This document shows positions 45,784 through 56,446 of a stretch of 64,000 nucleotides of DNA, in pieces. The first letter of the stretch is position 1. Each line of letters starts with the position of its first letter. This DNA comes from Gammaproteobacteria bacterium (GTDB taxonomy: Bacteria > Pseudomonadota > Gammaproteobacteria > Arenicellales > CAJQKF01): assembly GCA_030429665.1 (NCBI GenBank), contig JAUIEZ010000001.1:62001-126000 (forward strand). Reading direction: 5' to 3'. The notes under the pieces were generated by a model, which saw only the letters and a program-made list of their open reading frames with translations, had not been told where the DNA came from and ran no database searches. A program made the position numbers and the translations under genes.

Positions 45784-47157
45784 ATGAGCCGCGGTCCGAA
45801 CCACGCGACAATGGCGAGGCGTGAAATTGAAGCGGACATCGCCGTCCTTGGCGGCGGTCCCGCGGGGTGCGTGCTGGCGACACAACTGGCAGGTTTCGGC
45901 CACCGGGTGACGATCATATCCCGGCCCCGCCGGCATGACGCGATCGAGGGCATGTCCGAGCGGGCGCTGAAGGGACTGCGGTACGCGGGATTCGAGAACG
46001 CACTGGCCGCGCTCGGGCCCATGGTGCGCCGGAGTGCCGAGTGGAATGGCGAGCGACGCGACGCCAACCGGGAATGGCTGGTGGATCGGCCGGCGTTCGA
46101 CGCGGCATTGCTGAAGGACGCGGCCCGGCTCGGCGTGCGAATGCTGGCCGGCACCGTGCGGCGAACCCGGCGCGGCGTCAAGCGCTGGGCGGTGGCCTAC
46201 ACGAGCGACGACGGCGAGGAGCGCGCCCTCGTCGCCCGCTTCGTGGTGGACGCGCGCGGGCGCGCCACCCGGCGCGGCGCGAAGTCGTGGACGAAGGGGC
46301 CCGCGGCGTTCGCGCTCGCGCGCCGCTGCCGCTCGTTCGCCGGCCGGCCGCCGGGCACGGCGGTGATCGCCGCGCCCGACGGCTGGGCGTGGCTCGCGGA
46401 CGCGGGCGACGATCGCGCCATCGCGCAACTTTTCGTCTCGGGCGACCGGCGCCTGCCGCCGAGAACCCGCATCGATGCCTTTTTCGAACGGGAAATAGCA
46501 CGAATCGTCGGCGGCGATTTCCACCTGGAACCGATCGAACCGACCGGCGTTCGCGACGCGGCAACCGCCATGCGTCGCCGGGTCATCGTCGAGGACTTCG
46601 CCTGGGTTGGCGACGCCGCCCTGGCCATCGATCCATTGTCGGGACACGGCCTGTTCGAGGCGGTCTCGGGAGCGCTCTGCCTTGCCGCGGTGGTCAACAC
46701 CGCGATACGACGGCCCGACGACGCCGCCCTGGCACGGCGCTTCTACGGCGAAAAGATCGATACCGATTTCTGGCGCCTCGCACGCGTCGGCCGCGACTTC
46801 TACCGCGCCGAGACGCGTTTCGCCGCGCGCGAATTCTGGCGCGTGCGCCGCACCTGGCCCGACGACGCGCCGAGCCACGAATCCCCGTCGGTGGCGCCGC
46901 CGCGAATCGAGCGACGGCCGGTCCTGTCCGACGGTTACGTCGTCGCGCGCGACGTGGTGGTGACGCCCGACTACCCGCGCGGAATCTGGCAGGTCGCCGG
47001 TGTGCCCCTCGCCGACCTGCTTGCGCTGGGCGACGTGCTCCCGGCCGGAAGCGAGGCCGCGGCCCGGGCCGCCTCGGATCGCCTGGGCCGACCCGGTGCC
47101 GATATCGAGATCGCCCTGGCCTGGCTACGCCGGCGCGGCATGCTGCCATTGCCCTAG
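45784..47157 (+). CDS. qhnG: QhnG-type FAD monooxygenase for CTQ cofactor formation
   Basis: A 457-residue flavoprotein (start at 45784; ATG at 45811 is an alternative). The N-terminal FAD motif is ADIAVLGGGPAGCVLATQLA, with a further WVGDAALAIDPLSGHGLFEA segment that binds the FAD pyrophosphate, as in tryptophan-halogenase-like monooxygenases. In the Paracoccus system QhnG dihydroxylates the tryptophan of the gamma subunit that becomes cysteine tryptophylquinone. Position directly upstream of the structural genes supports this assignment. The C-terminal ~80 residues with the RRPVLSDGYVVARDVVV stretch are a QhnG-like extension not found in ordinary PHBH hydroxylases. Confidence 0.85.
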   Translation: MSRGPNHATMARREIEADIAVLGGGPAGCVLATQLAGFGHRVTIISRPRRHDAIEGMSERALKGLRYAGFENALAALGPMVRRSAEWNGERRDANREWLVDRPAFDAALLKDAARLGVRMLAGTVRRTRRGVKRWAVAYTSDDGEERALVARFVVDARGRATRRGAKSWTKGPAAFALARRCRSFAGRPPGTAVIAAPDGWAWLADAGDDRAIAQLFVSGDRRLPPRTRIDAFFEREIARIVGGDFHLEPIEPTGVRDAATAMRRRVIVEDFAWVGDAALAIDPLSGHGLFEAVSGALCLAAVVNTAIRRPDDAALARRFYGEKIDTDFWRLARVGRDFYRAETRFAAREFWRVRRTWPDDAPSHESPSVAPPRIERRPVLSDGYVVARDVVVTPDYPRGIWQVAGVPLADLLALGDVLPAGSEAAARAASDRLGRPGADIEIALAWLRRRGMLPLP

Positions 47158-47214
47158 CGGCGCGACCGGCAATCGGGCCGCTCGTACCGCCGCTCGGGCC
47201 GGGGGGCGCCCACC

Positions 47215-47236
47215 GGCGGCTTCCGTTGAAGCCGCC
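47215..47236. promoter_or_regulatory. inverted repeat overlapping the qhnA promoter
   Basis: GGCGGCTTC and GAAGCCGCC are perfect nine-base arms around CGTT. No T-run follows on either strand, so it is not a good terminator. It overlaps the probable -35 element at 47226-47231, the expected place for a repressor or activator site. Confidence 0.5.
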
Positions 47237-47253
47237 GCCAATGAACGTATAAT
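47226..47253 (+). promoter_or_regulatory. sigma-70-type promoter upstream of qhnA
   Basis: TATAAT at 47248-47253 is a perfect -10 in a GC-rich genome, with TTGAAG at 47226-47231 and a 16-base spacer. It would start transcription about 90 bases before the qhnA ATG, separate from any transcript that begins at qhnG. Confidence 0.6.
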
Positions 47254-47347
47254 CACTATTTATTGCGTTCGCCGAACCGTCGCCCGACAGAGGGCGCCGA
47301 GTACCCGGATTCGAATACCAACACGGCGCGCAGCGGAGGAGCAGACC

Positions 47348-48925
47348 ATGTCGATCACGCAGCTGTCCCCGGTTTTCACCCTACTGGCCGTTTTCGCCTT
47401 CGCGGCCCCCGCCCACGCGGCGGAGCCCGATGAACTCCTCAACAGCAAGTGCAGCGGCTGCCACGCCCGAACCGACGACGGCCTGCAACGCATCAAGGAC
47501 TCGCGCCGCACGCCCGAGGGCTGGGACATGACGCTGGTGCGCATGGCGCAGATACACGGCGTGAAGTACGCCGAAGGCGAGCGCGCCGCACTGATCAAGC
47601 ACCTTTCCGACACCCGCGGGTTGGCGCCGTCCGAGACCGCTGCGTGGCGCTACGCCCTCGAACGCACGCCCGGGGTGGTCGAATCGCCCGAAGACGCGAC
47701 GCTGGCCGAGATGTGCGCCCGCTGTCACACCTATGCGCGACACGCATTGCAGCGGCGGACGCAGGAGGACTGGCTGAAGCTCTCCCACTTCCACCTCGGC
47801 CAGTATCCGACCACCGAGTACCAGGCCCTGGGTCGCGACCGCAACTGGTGGGAAATCGCTTCCACCGAGGTACCGGAATTGCTGGCCGATCATTACCCGC
47901 TCGATACCGAGGCCTGGAACGAGTGGTCGGCGCGCGAGCATCCCGACCTCTCCGGCACTTGGCGAATCGCCGGCCACGCCGAAGGCGAAGGCCCCTACCA
48001 CGGTACGGTCGAGATCAGCGCCGAGGGAGAGGATCGCTACGCCACGGTCGCCACGTTGAATTTCCCCGAAGGCCGCACCGTCGTCTCCGAGGGCAATGCC
48101 ATCGTCTACACCGGCTACGAGTGGCGGGGCACTGCCGACGCCGACGGCAAGACCATCCGCCAGGTATTCGCCGTCGGCGAGGACGGAAACACGCTCTCAG
48201 GCCGCTGGTTCGACGCCGATAACGACATCGACGGCGGCACGCTCACGGCAGTACGCGAAGGCCCCGCCATCCTCGCGGTGATCCCCGAATACATTCGCGC
48301 CGGCGAAACCGCCGAGATCGCCGTGCACGGCGTCGGCCTCGACGGCGAGGTGAGCCTCGGCGCAGGCGTGGACATCGTCGAAACGGTCTCCGCCGACGGC
48401 AATATCGTGGTGGTGCGGGCGATGGCGGCGGGCGATGCCGGCGCGGGCCGGCGCGACGTATCGGTCGGCGACGCCAGCGCGAGCGCCGCACTGGCCGTGT
48501 TCCAGTCCGTGGACAGCGTACGCGTGGAACCGGCCAACACCATCGCGCGCGTCGGCGGCAACGATGGACCGCTGGCCAAGGTACCCGCGCAGTTCGACGC
48601 CGTCGCCTACGCCAACGGTGCGGACGGCGACGCCGGTACCGACGACGACGTGCGCATCGGGTATTTCGACGCCACGTGGTCCGTCGAGCCCGCCACCGAG
48701 ATCGCCGCCGCCCTGGACGACGTCGAGTACGCCGGAGAAATGAACACCGCGACGGGTCTGTTCATGCCCGCCGCCGCCGGCCTCAACCCGGAACGGCCCT
48801 ACAGCACCAACAACGCCGGCGACCTCGTCGTGAAGGCGACTGTCGACGACAACGGCAGCGAGGTATCCGGCACGGCCCGCCTGGTCGTGACGGTGCAGCG
48901 CTGGATCGACCCGCCCATCCGCTAG
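47348..48925 (+). CDS. qhnA: quinohemoprotein amine dehydrogenase alpha subunit (dihaem)
   Basis: A 525-residue exported protein. GGAGGA (47335-47340) and the signal peptide ending AHA-AEPD fix the start. The N-terminal dihaem cytochrome c domain carries CSGCH (C35, C38, H39) and CARCH (C123, C126, H127); the rest is a set of beta-sandwich domains (about residues 165-525) as in the Paracoccus and Pseudomonas enzymes. It accepts electrons from the quinone cofactor in the gamma subunit and passes them to a cytochrome c or azurin. The complete enzyme oxidises primary amines in the periplasm. The two maturation genes and two other subunits follow immediately. Confidence 0.95.
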   Translation: MSITQLSPVFTLLAVFAFAAPAHAAEPDELLNSKCSGCHARTDDGLQRIKDSRRTPEGWDMTLVRMAQIHGVKYAEGERAALIKHLSDTRGLAPSETAAWRYALERTPGVVESPEDATLAEMCARCHTYARHALQRRTQEDWLKLSHFHLGQYPTTEYQALGRDRNWWEIASTEVPELLADHYPLDTEAWNEWSAREHPDLSGTWRIAGHAEGEGPYHGTVEISAEGEDRYATVATLNFPEGRTVVSEGNAIVYTGYEWRGTADADGKTIRQVFAVGEDGNTLSGRWFDADNDIDGGTLTAVREGPAILAVIPEYIRAGETAEIAVHGVGLDGEVSLGAGVDIVETVSADGNIVVVRAMAAGDAGAGRRDVSVGDASASAALAVFQSVDSVRVEPANTIARVGGNDGPLAKVPAQFDAVAYANGADGDAGTDDDVRIGYFDATWSVEPATEIAAALDDVEYAGEMNTATGLFMPAAAGLNPERPYSTNNAGDLVVKATVDDNGSEVSGTARLVVTVQRWIDPPIR

Positions 48926-48944
48926 CGCGCCGGAGAGACCAAGC

Positions 48945-50381
48945 ATGACCGCCTTGAGGCTCAATACCGCGAACGCCCACCAGGTGCGCCGGGCGGATGG
49001 CCGGCGCATGCTGTTCCACGTACCCACTACCGCGCTGTTCGACCTGGACGACGTGAGCGGCGCGGTGCTCGACGCCTTCGGCCCCGCCGCCATGACCAGC
49101 GAGAACGCGATCCGCGGGGCGCTCGACGAGCGCTTCGGCGCCGACGCGGTGAAGGGCGCGCTGGACGACTTCATCGATCTCGAGATCGTCTCCGGCGCGC
49201 TCGCCGAGCCGCGCCCCGCCGCCGACCTGGTGATCGACAACTATCCGTTGAGCACCATCGTGCTGAACGTGAACACCGGATGCAACCTGGGCTGCTCCTA
49301 CTGCTACAAGGAAGACTTGCAGGTGCCCGCCCGGGGCGAGCGCATGGACTTCGAGACCGCGCGCAAGAGCATCGACCTGTTGCTCGCCGAAGGCGCGTCG
49401 CGCGACCGGCTGAACGTGGTGTTCTTCGGCGGCGAGCCGCTTTCCAACCTGCCGCTCATCAAGCAGGTTGTCGAGTACACCAATCGCCGCTGCGCCGAGC
49501 TCGGCAAGACACCCGACTACTCGATGACCACCAACGCCACGCTGCTCAAGCCGGAAACGGTGGACTGGCTCAACGGCGAGCGCTTCAGCATCGCGGTGAG
49601 CATGGACGGGCCGAAGCGCCTGCACGACCGCCACCGGCTCACCGTCGGCGGCAAGGGCACCTACGACACCGTGAGCGGCAAGGTGCGCATGCTGCTGGAA
49701 CGCTACACGTCGCGGCCGGTGGGCGCTCGGGTAACGCTCACCCGGGGCAACACCGAGGTGCTCGAGATCCACCGTCATCTCAAGCACGAACTCGGATTCT
49801 TCGAGGTCGGCTACGCGCCCGTGACCAGCGGAACGTCCGATGCCTACGCCCTCGGCGGCGCCGAGCTCGCGGAGGTGTTCGCGCAGATGAAGGCGCTCGG
49901 GCTCGAATACCAGGCCGACGCGCTGCGCGGCGTCAACAACGGTTTCTCCAACATGCACCAGATGATGACCGACCTGCACCAGGGCACGCGCAAGGTACTG
50001 CCCTGCGGCGCCGGCATCGGCATGCTGGCGGTAGACAAGGACGGCGGGTTGAACCTGTGCCACCGCTTCACCGGCTCCGAGCTTGACACCTACGGCACCG
50101 TCGACGCCGGCATCGACAAGCAACGACTCGGCGACTTTCTCAGCCGGGCCGCGGACCGCTCGGATCGCGGCTGCGCGACCTGCCGCATTCGCAACCTGTG
50201 CGCGGGGGGCTGCTACCACGAGTCCTACGCCCACTTCAACGATCCCCTGTATCCGACTTACCACTACTGCGACATCCTGCGGGACTGGATCGACTTCGGC
50301 ATCGGCGTGTACGCCACCATCGTCGAACGACGCCCGGATTTTCTCGATACGCATGTCACGCCGCGGAGGGCCATCCAATGA
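48945..50381 (+). CDS. qhnD: radical SAM/SPASM cross-linking enzyme QhnD
   Basis: A 478-residue radical SAM protein. The [4Fe-4S]-SAM motif is CNLGCSYC (C113, C117, C120), followed by the SAM-binding [11 protein letters not shown]. The C-terminal SPASM region has the cysteine series starting at [16 protein letters not shown] and [18 protein letters not shown]. QhnD forms the three intra-peptide thioether bonds between cysteines and Asp/Glu side chains in the gamma subunit. The N-terminal ~90 residues contain an RRE-like peptide-binding portion (inferred). Its stop overlaps the gamma-subunit start (ATGA at 50378-50381), indicating tight coupling of enzyme and substrate. Confidence 0.95.
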   Translation: MTALRLNTANAHQVRRADGRRMLFHVPTTALFDLDDVSGAVLDAFGPAAMTSENAIRGALDERFGADAVKGALDDFIDLEIVSGALAEPRPAADLVIDNYPLSTIVLNVNTGCNLGCSYCYKEDLQVPARGERMDFETARKSIDLLLAEGASRDRLNVVFFGGEPLSNLPLIKQVVEYTNRRCAELGKTPDYSMTTNATLLKPETVDWLNGERFSIAVSMDGPKRLHDRHRLTVGGKGTYDTVSGKVRMLLERYTSRPVGARVTLTRGNTEVLEIHRHLKHELGFFEVGYAPVTSGTSDAYALGGAELAEVFAQMKALGLEYQADALRGVNNGFSNMHQMMTDLHQGTRKVLPCGAGIGMLAVDKDGGLNLCHRFTGSELDTYGTVDAGIDKQRLGDFLSRAADRSDRGCATCRIRNLCAGGCYHESYAHFNDPLYPTYHYCDILRDWIDFGIGVYATIVERRPDFLDTHVTPRRAIQ

Positions 50382-50704
50382 GACGCCTGAAATCCATCAA
50401 TCCCAAGGCCGAGAAGCTGAGCGACGCACTACGCGACGGCGGCGCCGAGGAGATCTACACCATGCAGACCGTGGCCGGATGCTCGAGCACCCTCGATCCC
50501 GGTTGGGAGGTCGACCCGTTCGGCGGCGTGGCGGCGTTGTGCCAACCCATGGAGGCCGACCTCTACGGCTGCTCGGACCCCTGCTGGTGGCCGGCCCAGG
50601 TGGCCGACACCCTGAACACGTACCCGGACTGGAACGCCGACGCCAACGCCGCGCAATCCGACTGGCGCGAATTGCAGGCGGTCTATCCGAAGCCGAAGAC
50701 CTGA
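50378..50704 (+). CDS. qhnC: quinohemoprotein amine dehydrogenase gamma subunit (CTQ precursor)
   Basis: A 108-residue RiPP-like precursor. Assuming a 28-residue leader as in Paracoccus, every cross-link residue is in place: C35-E44, C55-D61 and C69-D77 for the three Cys-to-acid thioethers, and C65 with W71 for cysteine tryptophylquinone, equivalent to mature positions 7/16, 27/33, 41/49 and 37/43. It has no conventional signal peptide, matching export by a dedicated ABC transporter and leader removal by a dedicated protease, both encoded downstream. The start overlaps the qhnD stop. Confidence 0.95.
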   Translation: MRRLKSINPKAEKLSDALRDGGAEEIYTMQTVAGCSSTLDPGWEVDPFGGVAALCQPMEADLYGCSDPCWWPAQVADTLNTYPDWNADANAAQSDWRELQAVYPKPKT

Positions 50705-50753
50705 ACAGGAATGCCCGGCCGGGCCGCCGACCATGAAAACAAGAGGTGACACC

Positions 50754-51842
50754 ATGCGTGGACCGATAACACTCCTGGCCATCGCCTTCGCTGGAGGGCT
50801 GATGGCGAGCGCCGCCGCGCCGGCGGCCGACTACATTCTCACCGGACAGAAACCCGACCAGCTCGTGCTGATCGACGCCAAGGCGCGCAGCGTGGCGGCG
50901 AAGCACACGATTCCCGACGCCGCGCCGGGCGTCCTCACCGTGACGCCGTCTCCCGACGGCAAGGTCGGCTATGCCATCGTCAATCGCTGGGAAAGCGTCA
51001 GCGGCATCGATCTCGATTCCGGCGAGCAGGTATTCCGCGCCGACTTCTCCGGCGGCGACAAGCGCGTGAAGGCGATGTTCGGCATGGACGTCAGCCCGGA
51101 CGGCAGTGAACTGTTCGTATTCCTGTCGCCGGTTTCGCTCAAGGCCGGCGAGTACGAGGTCGGCGATACCTACGTCGCGGTCTACGACACCTCGGCCGGG
51201 GTCGGCGCCGAACCCGTGCGCACCTTCCCGGCGCCGCGGCGCACCGCGATTCTGGCGGTGTCGAACGACGGCTCGAAACTGTACGCCATAGGCTGGGACG
51301 TCGTGGTACTGGACGCGCAGAGCGGCGAGCAGATCGGCGTGCACCCGATCCGCAACTGGGGCCGCCAGAACTTCACCGAACCGGACGTGCTCGACGTGTG
51401 GCCGCAATGGTCGCAGGCGGACGTCTTTTCCACGCCCTACTTCACGATTCGCACCGACAAGGCCGAGGACGACCCGGCGGCCTACGCCATGGGCATGCTC
51501 ACGCTGGACCTTCAAACCGACGAGTTCGTCATGGAGGAGTACGAAAACTTCGAGGTCATCATCTTCTCCACCGTGGTCAACCCGGTACGGCGCAACGAGG
51601 TCTACGGCGTTTACACCCAGCTATCCAAGATCGACATCGAGAAGGACGAGCTGGTGGAGCGCATCGACCTGCCCCACACCTATTACGCCGTGAACGTATC
51701 GAGCGACGGCAGCGAGCTCTACGCCGGCGGCACCATGAACGACATCGCCGTGTTCGACACCGAGACGCTCGAGCAGATCGGCTCCATCGAACTCGACGGC
51801 GGCAACATGGCCCTGTCTTCGATCCGGGTCCTGCAACGGTAG
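50754..51842 (+). CDS. qhnB: quinohemoprotein amine dehydrogenase beta subunit
   Basis: A 362-residue exported beta-propeller. ATG 50754 is preceded by AGAGGTGA; an in-frame ATG at 50733 is less good. A signal peptide (MRGPITLLAIAFAGGLMASA, cleavage near PAAD) is followed by repeated blades of the type GVLTVTPSPDGKVGYAIVN, GMDVSPDGSELFVFLS, ILAVSNDGSKLYAIGWD and NVSSDGSELYAGGTMNDIAV. The beta subunit packs against the cross-linked gamma subunit and forms part of the amine-substrate pocket. Gene order alpha-QhnD-gamma-beta matches other amine dehydrogenase operons. Confidence 0.94.
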   Translation: MRGPITLLAIAFAGGLMASAAAPAADYILTGQKPDQLVLIDAKARSVAAKHTIPDAAPGVLTVTPSPDGKVGYAIVNRWESVSGIDLDSGEQVFRADFSGGDKRVKAMFGMDVSPDGSELFVFLSPVSLKAGEYEVGDTYVAVYDTSAGVGAEPVRTFPAPRRTAILAVSNDGSKLYAIGWDVVVLDAQSGEQIGVHPIRNWGRQNFTEPDVLDVWPQWSQADVFSTPYFTIRTDKAEDDPAAYAMGMLTLDLQTDEFVMEEYENFEVIIFSTVVNPVRRNEVYGVYTQLSKIDIEKDELVERIDLPHTYYAVNVSSDGSELYAGGTMNDIAVFDTETLEQIGSIELDGGNMALSSIRVLQR

Positions 51843-51850
51843 CCCCGGGT

Positions 51851-53516
<1,666 letters not shown>

Positions 53517-53524
<8 letters not shown>

Positions 53525-54221
53525 ACACGACAAATCGCCGGTTCGCGTCGGCCTGCTCGATACCGGCGTGTCGGACGCCGGATTGCCGATCGACGCCAGC
53601 ACGGCATTCGGCATCGAGGACGGCGAGGTGCGCGAAGTTTCGATGGACCCATCGGACACCGTCCACGGCACCGCGCTGGCCGCGACGATCGTCTCGCAGG
53701 CGCCTGGCGTCATCATCGTCAGCGCGCAGGTCTTCCGCGGCGGCCGACCCGGTTCCGCCGCGGTCGTCGCCGCCGGCCTGGACTGGCTGGTGAGTCAGGG
53801 CGCGCAACTCGTCAACATGAGCTTCGGGCTGCGGCACGACCGCGCCGTGCTTCGCGGGGCCTGCGAGGGCGCACTGGCCTCCGGCGTCGTCCTCGTCGCC
53901 TCGGCCCCGGCCAGCGGCCACTCCGTCTACCCCGCCGCCTACCGGGGCATGGTGCGCGTCACCGGCGACGCGCGCTGCGCGCCCGGCGAACTGTCGTGGC
54001 TGGGTGGCGAGCATGTCGACTTCGGCGCCTGCGTGGGCGGACCCGACCACCGGCCCCATCAGCCCGGCGCCGGCGCCAGTCTTGCCGCCGCCCATTTCAG
54101 CGGCGCGCTGGCGCGCGAGCTCGCCAACGACCGATCGGCGACACGCGCCATCGAACGCTTGCGTCGCGCCTGCCGCTACCGCGGGCGCGAGCGACGCGGC
54201 ACGCCGGCCGGCCCGGCGTAG
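53517..54221 (+). CDS. qhnE: subtilisin-like protease QhnE (gamma-subunit leader peptidase)
   Basis: A compact 234-residue S8 serine protease lacking signal peptide and propeptide. The catalytic triad is D15 (GLLDTGVSD), H50 (TVHGTALAATI) and S188 (GAGASLAAAHFSG). QhnE cleaves the leader of the cross-linked gamma subunit and, in Paracoccus, depends on the other maturation factors. It overlaps qhnF by eight bases, which fits coupling of export and cleavage. Small size and lack of export signal agree with cytoplasmic action before or during transport. Confidence 0.92.
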
Positions 54222-54230
54222 TCGGCAGCC

Positions 54231-56351
54231 GTGTTCGTCAACCTAGAAACCATCACGGTGGCCTGCGCCGTGGCCGCGGCCACGGCAGCCGTCTTCGCGC
54301 CGAACCGGCGCACGGCGCTGGCGGTGTTGTCCGCCACCCTTCTCTGGATCGCGTTGGCGTCTCTCGCCGCGCGGTTGCTCACCGACGATTTCGCGGTCCG
54401 TTACGTGTGGCTGTACAGCGGACCGAACCTGCCCTGGTACCTGAAGCTCGCCAACGTCTGGGGCGGCGACGAGGGCACGTTGTTGTTCCTGGCCGCTTTG
54501 CTCGCCGCGTTCGCCTCCGCCTTGTGCCGTCGAACGCCCTGGGCCGCCGGCGGCATGCTCGCGTTCGCCGCCGCGTTCGGCTTCGGCACGCTCGTTTGGA
54601 ACCCGTTCGTTCCGACGCCGCCGGCCGAGCTGGCCGCGCTGCCCTACCGCGGCATGAACGCGCACCTGATGGTGATCTGGATGGCGCTGCATCCGCCGGC
54701 GCTGTTCGTCGCCTACGCGTTGCTCATGGCGCCGGCCGGCGCTGCCGTGGGCGCGCTGCTCGGCCGCCCGGCCGAGTTCGAACGCGTGAGCGCGCGCTGG
54801 TTCCGCCTCGGCTGGCTGATGCTGACCACCGGCATCGCCTTCGGCATGTGGTGGGCGTTCGAGGACTTTACCTTCGGGCAGGCCTGGCACTGGGACCCGG
54901 TTCAGACCGGGGTGTTCGCGACCTGGTGCCTCGCCACGGCCGCGCTCCACGGCCTGCGCAGACACCGCGCCGGCAGCGTGTACGACGCACTGCTTCCGCT
55001 GCTGTCGCTGCTCGTGGTCGCGGCGGTATTCGTATCCATGGCAATCACGCGCGTCGAAGTGCTGCAAAGCTCCCACCGCTACGTCGGCGACACCTCGGCG
55101 CCGTTGTTCGTCCTGCTTGCCGTCGTCGTCACGATGGTCGCGAGCGCCGCCGCCTTCCGTGCGCGCCGGTCGCGGCGCCGCCCACGACTGTCCCGGCTGG
55201 ATCGCTGGGTGCTCGTCGCCATCGCGTTGTTCACCGTTATCGCCTTTGCCGCCCTGATCCACCTCGGCTACGCATTCGCGGCCGCCTGGCTCGGCTGGGC
55301 GCGCCCCGACGACACCAAGCCCTTTTTCGAGATGCTGCTGCGATGGAGCACCAGCGGCGAGTTGGCCGGCCTGCGGCGCGTGTTTGCGAGCTGGGACGTG
55401 GATGGTTTTTCCCTCAATCGCGCGCTGGCGCCGATGGGCGTGCTCATGGCCATCGTCGGCGGCCACGTGTTTGCCACGCTGACCAATCACCGTCGCGCGG
55501 CGCTTTTCAGCCTCGTCGCCGCCGCCATCGCGCTCGGCGTACCCTGGGCGTGGCAACCCATGGATGCGCTGTTCACCGGCACCGGCATGACCTCGCAGAA
55601 AACCGTGGCGATGTTCTACTGGCTCGACGCCCTCCTGCTCGCCGCCGGCTACTTCTTCGCCGCCGCAACCACCTGGTTGATCGCCCGCTTCCGCCGCGCC
55701 GTCGCGGCCGGCCGGCTACCTTTCGTGCTGCCCGTCGCGCTGGTCCACGCCGGCGCCATGACCGCCCTTGTCGCCATCGTGTTCGCGAGCGTCCTTGATC
55801 ACTACCTGCAGGCCGAGGTCGACTACCCGGCCGCGCTGACGAGGCCGCAGTCGATCGCAGAAGGATTTACCATCACGATTGCGTCCGAACACACCGAGCG
55901 AGCCCCCGACGGCGGCCGACGCGCGGCCGATGATGCCGGGTTCAGGGCGGTGCGGACGGTTTCGCTGGCCTTGAACGACGAGGACGGAACCACGATCCGC
56001 GGCGAGACGCTGTACCGGGATACCCGCCCGGCGGCGTCCGGACTGGGCTCGGTCCGCGAGCTGTGCCGTATCCTCGATTACCGCTACGCACGTTACGTCG
56101 ACGACGGCGCGAGCCGGCTGGATCCCTTCATCTATCGCGGCTGGTGGCGCGACATACAGGTGTGGATACCGCCCGGCGGCTTCGAGGACAGGGACGGCGC
56201 GACGATTCCGAACAGCGATGAGTTTCTCGTCGTAATCCGCATCTATCCCCTGATGTCCTGGCTGTGGATCGGGTTGGTCGCGGTCGTCGTCAGCGCCTTG
56301 GTGCTCACCTACGATGCGTTCAGGTATACCTCGCGGAGGATTCGCTCCTGA
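54231..56351 (+). CDS. CcmF-like cytochrome c haem lyase
   Basis: A 706-residue multi-helix protein, starting at GTG 54231, nine bases after qhnE. It has the CcmF/CcsA-type features: ANVWGGDEGTLLFLAALLAA near residue 75, GMNAHLMVIWMALHPPALFV, and the haem-handling tryptophan-rich segment GMWWAFEDFTFGQAWHWDPV near residue 205, followed by CLATAALHGLRRHR with a candidate haem-axial histidine. A large soluble region near the C-terminus (about 535-665) resembles the periplasmic domain of CcmF. CcmF attaches haem to CxxCH motifs. As last gene of the amine dehydrogenase operon it is probably a dedicated lyase for the dihaem alpha subunit, alongside a general system elsewhere in the genome. Confidence 0.85.
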   Translation: MFVNLETITVACAVAAATAAVFAPNRRTALAVLSATLLWIALASLAARLLTDDFAVRYVWLYSGPNLPWYLKLANVWGGDEGTLLFLAALLAAFASALCRRTPWAAGGMLAFAAAFGFGTLVWNPFVPTPPAELAALPYRGMNAHLMVIWMALHPPALFVAYALLMAPAGAAVGALLGRPAEFERVSARWFRLGWLMLTTGIAFGMWWAFEDFTFGQAWHWDPVQTGVFATWCLATAALHGLRRHRAGSVYDALLPLLSLLVVAAVFVSMAITRVEVLQSSHRYVGDTSAPLFVLLAVVVTMVASAAAFRARRSRRRPRLSRLDRWVLVAIALFTVIAFAALIHLGYAFAAAWLGWARPDDTKPFFEMLLRWSTSGELAGLRRVFASWDVDGFSLNRALAPMGVLMAIVGGHVFATLTNHRRAALFSLVAAAIALGVPWAWQPMDALFTGTGMTSQKTVAMFYWLDALLLAAGYFFAAATTWLIARFRRAVAAGRLPFVLPVALVHAGAMTALVAIVFASVLDHYLQAEVDYPAALTRPQSIAEGFTITIASEHTERAPDGGRRAADDAGFRAVRTVSLALNDEDGTTIRGETLYRDTRPAASGLGSVRELCRILDYRYARYVDDGASRLDPFIYRGWWRDIQVWIPPGGFEDRDGATIPNSDEFLVVIRIYPLMSWLWIGLVAVVVSALVLTYDAFRYTSRRIRS

Positions 56352-56446
56352 CCGGTTGGCACGGGCGCCGACGCGGGTCGAATCCGAACCTCTCATCCCC
56401 GCGTTTCGCGAACCGTGACAAGCGGGTTTGTGAGAGAATCCGCGGG

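Noticed and set aside
47215-47236. Intrinsic terminator after qhnG
   Set aside because: The stem is perfect but neither strand has a T-run after it, and it overlaps a consensus promoter.
53996-55798. 600-codon frame on the plus strand overlapping qhnE and the haem lyase
   Set aside because: Arg/Ala-rich +1 frame product. The true frames carry the protease triad and the haem-lyase tryptophan motif.
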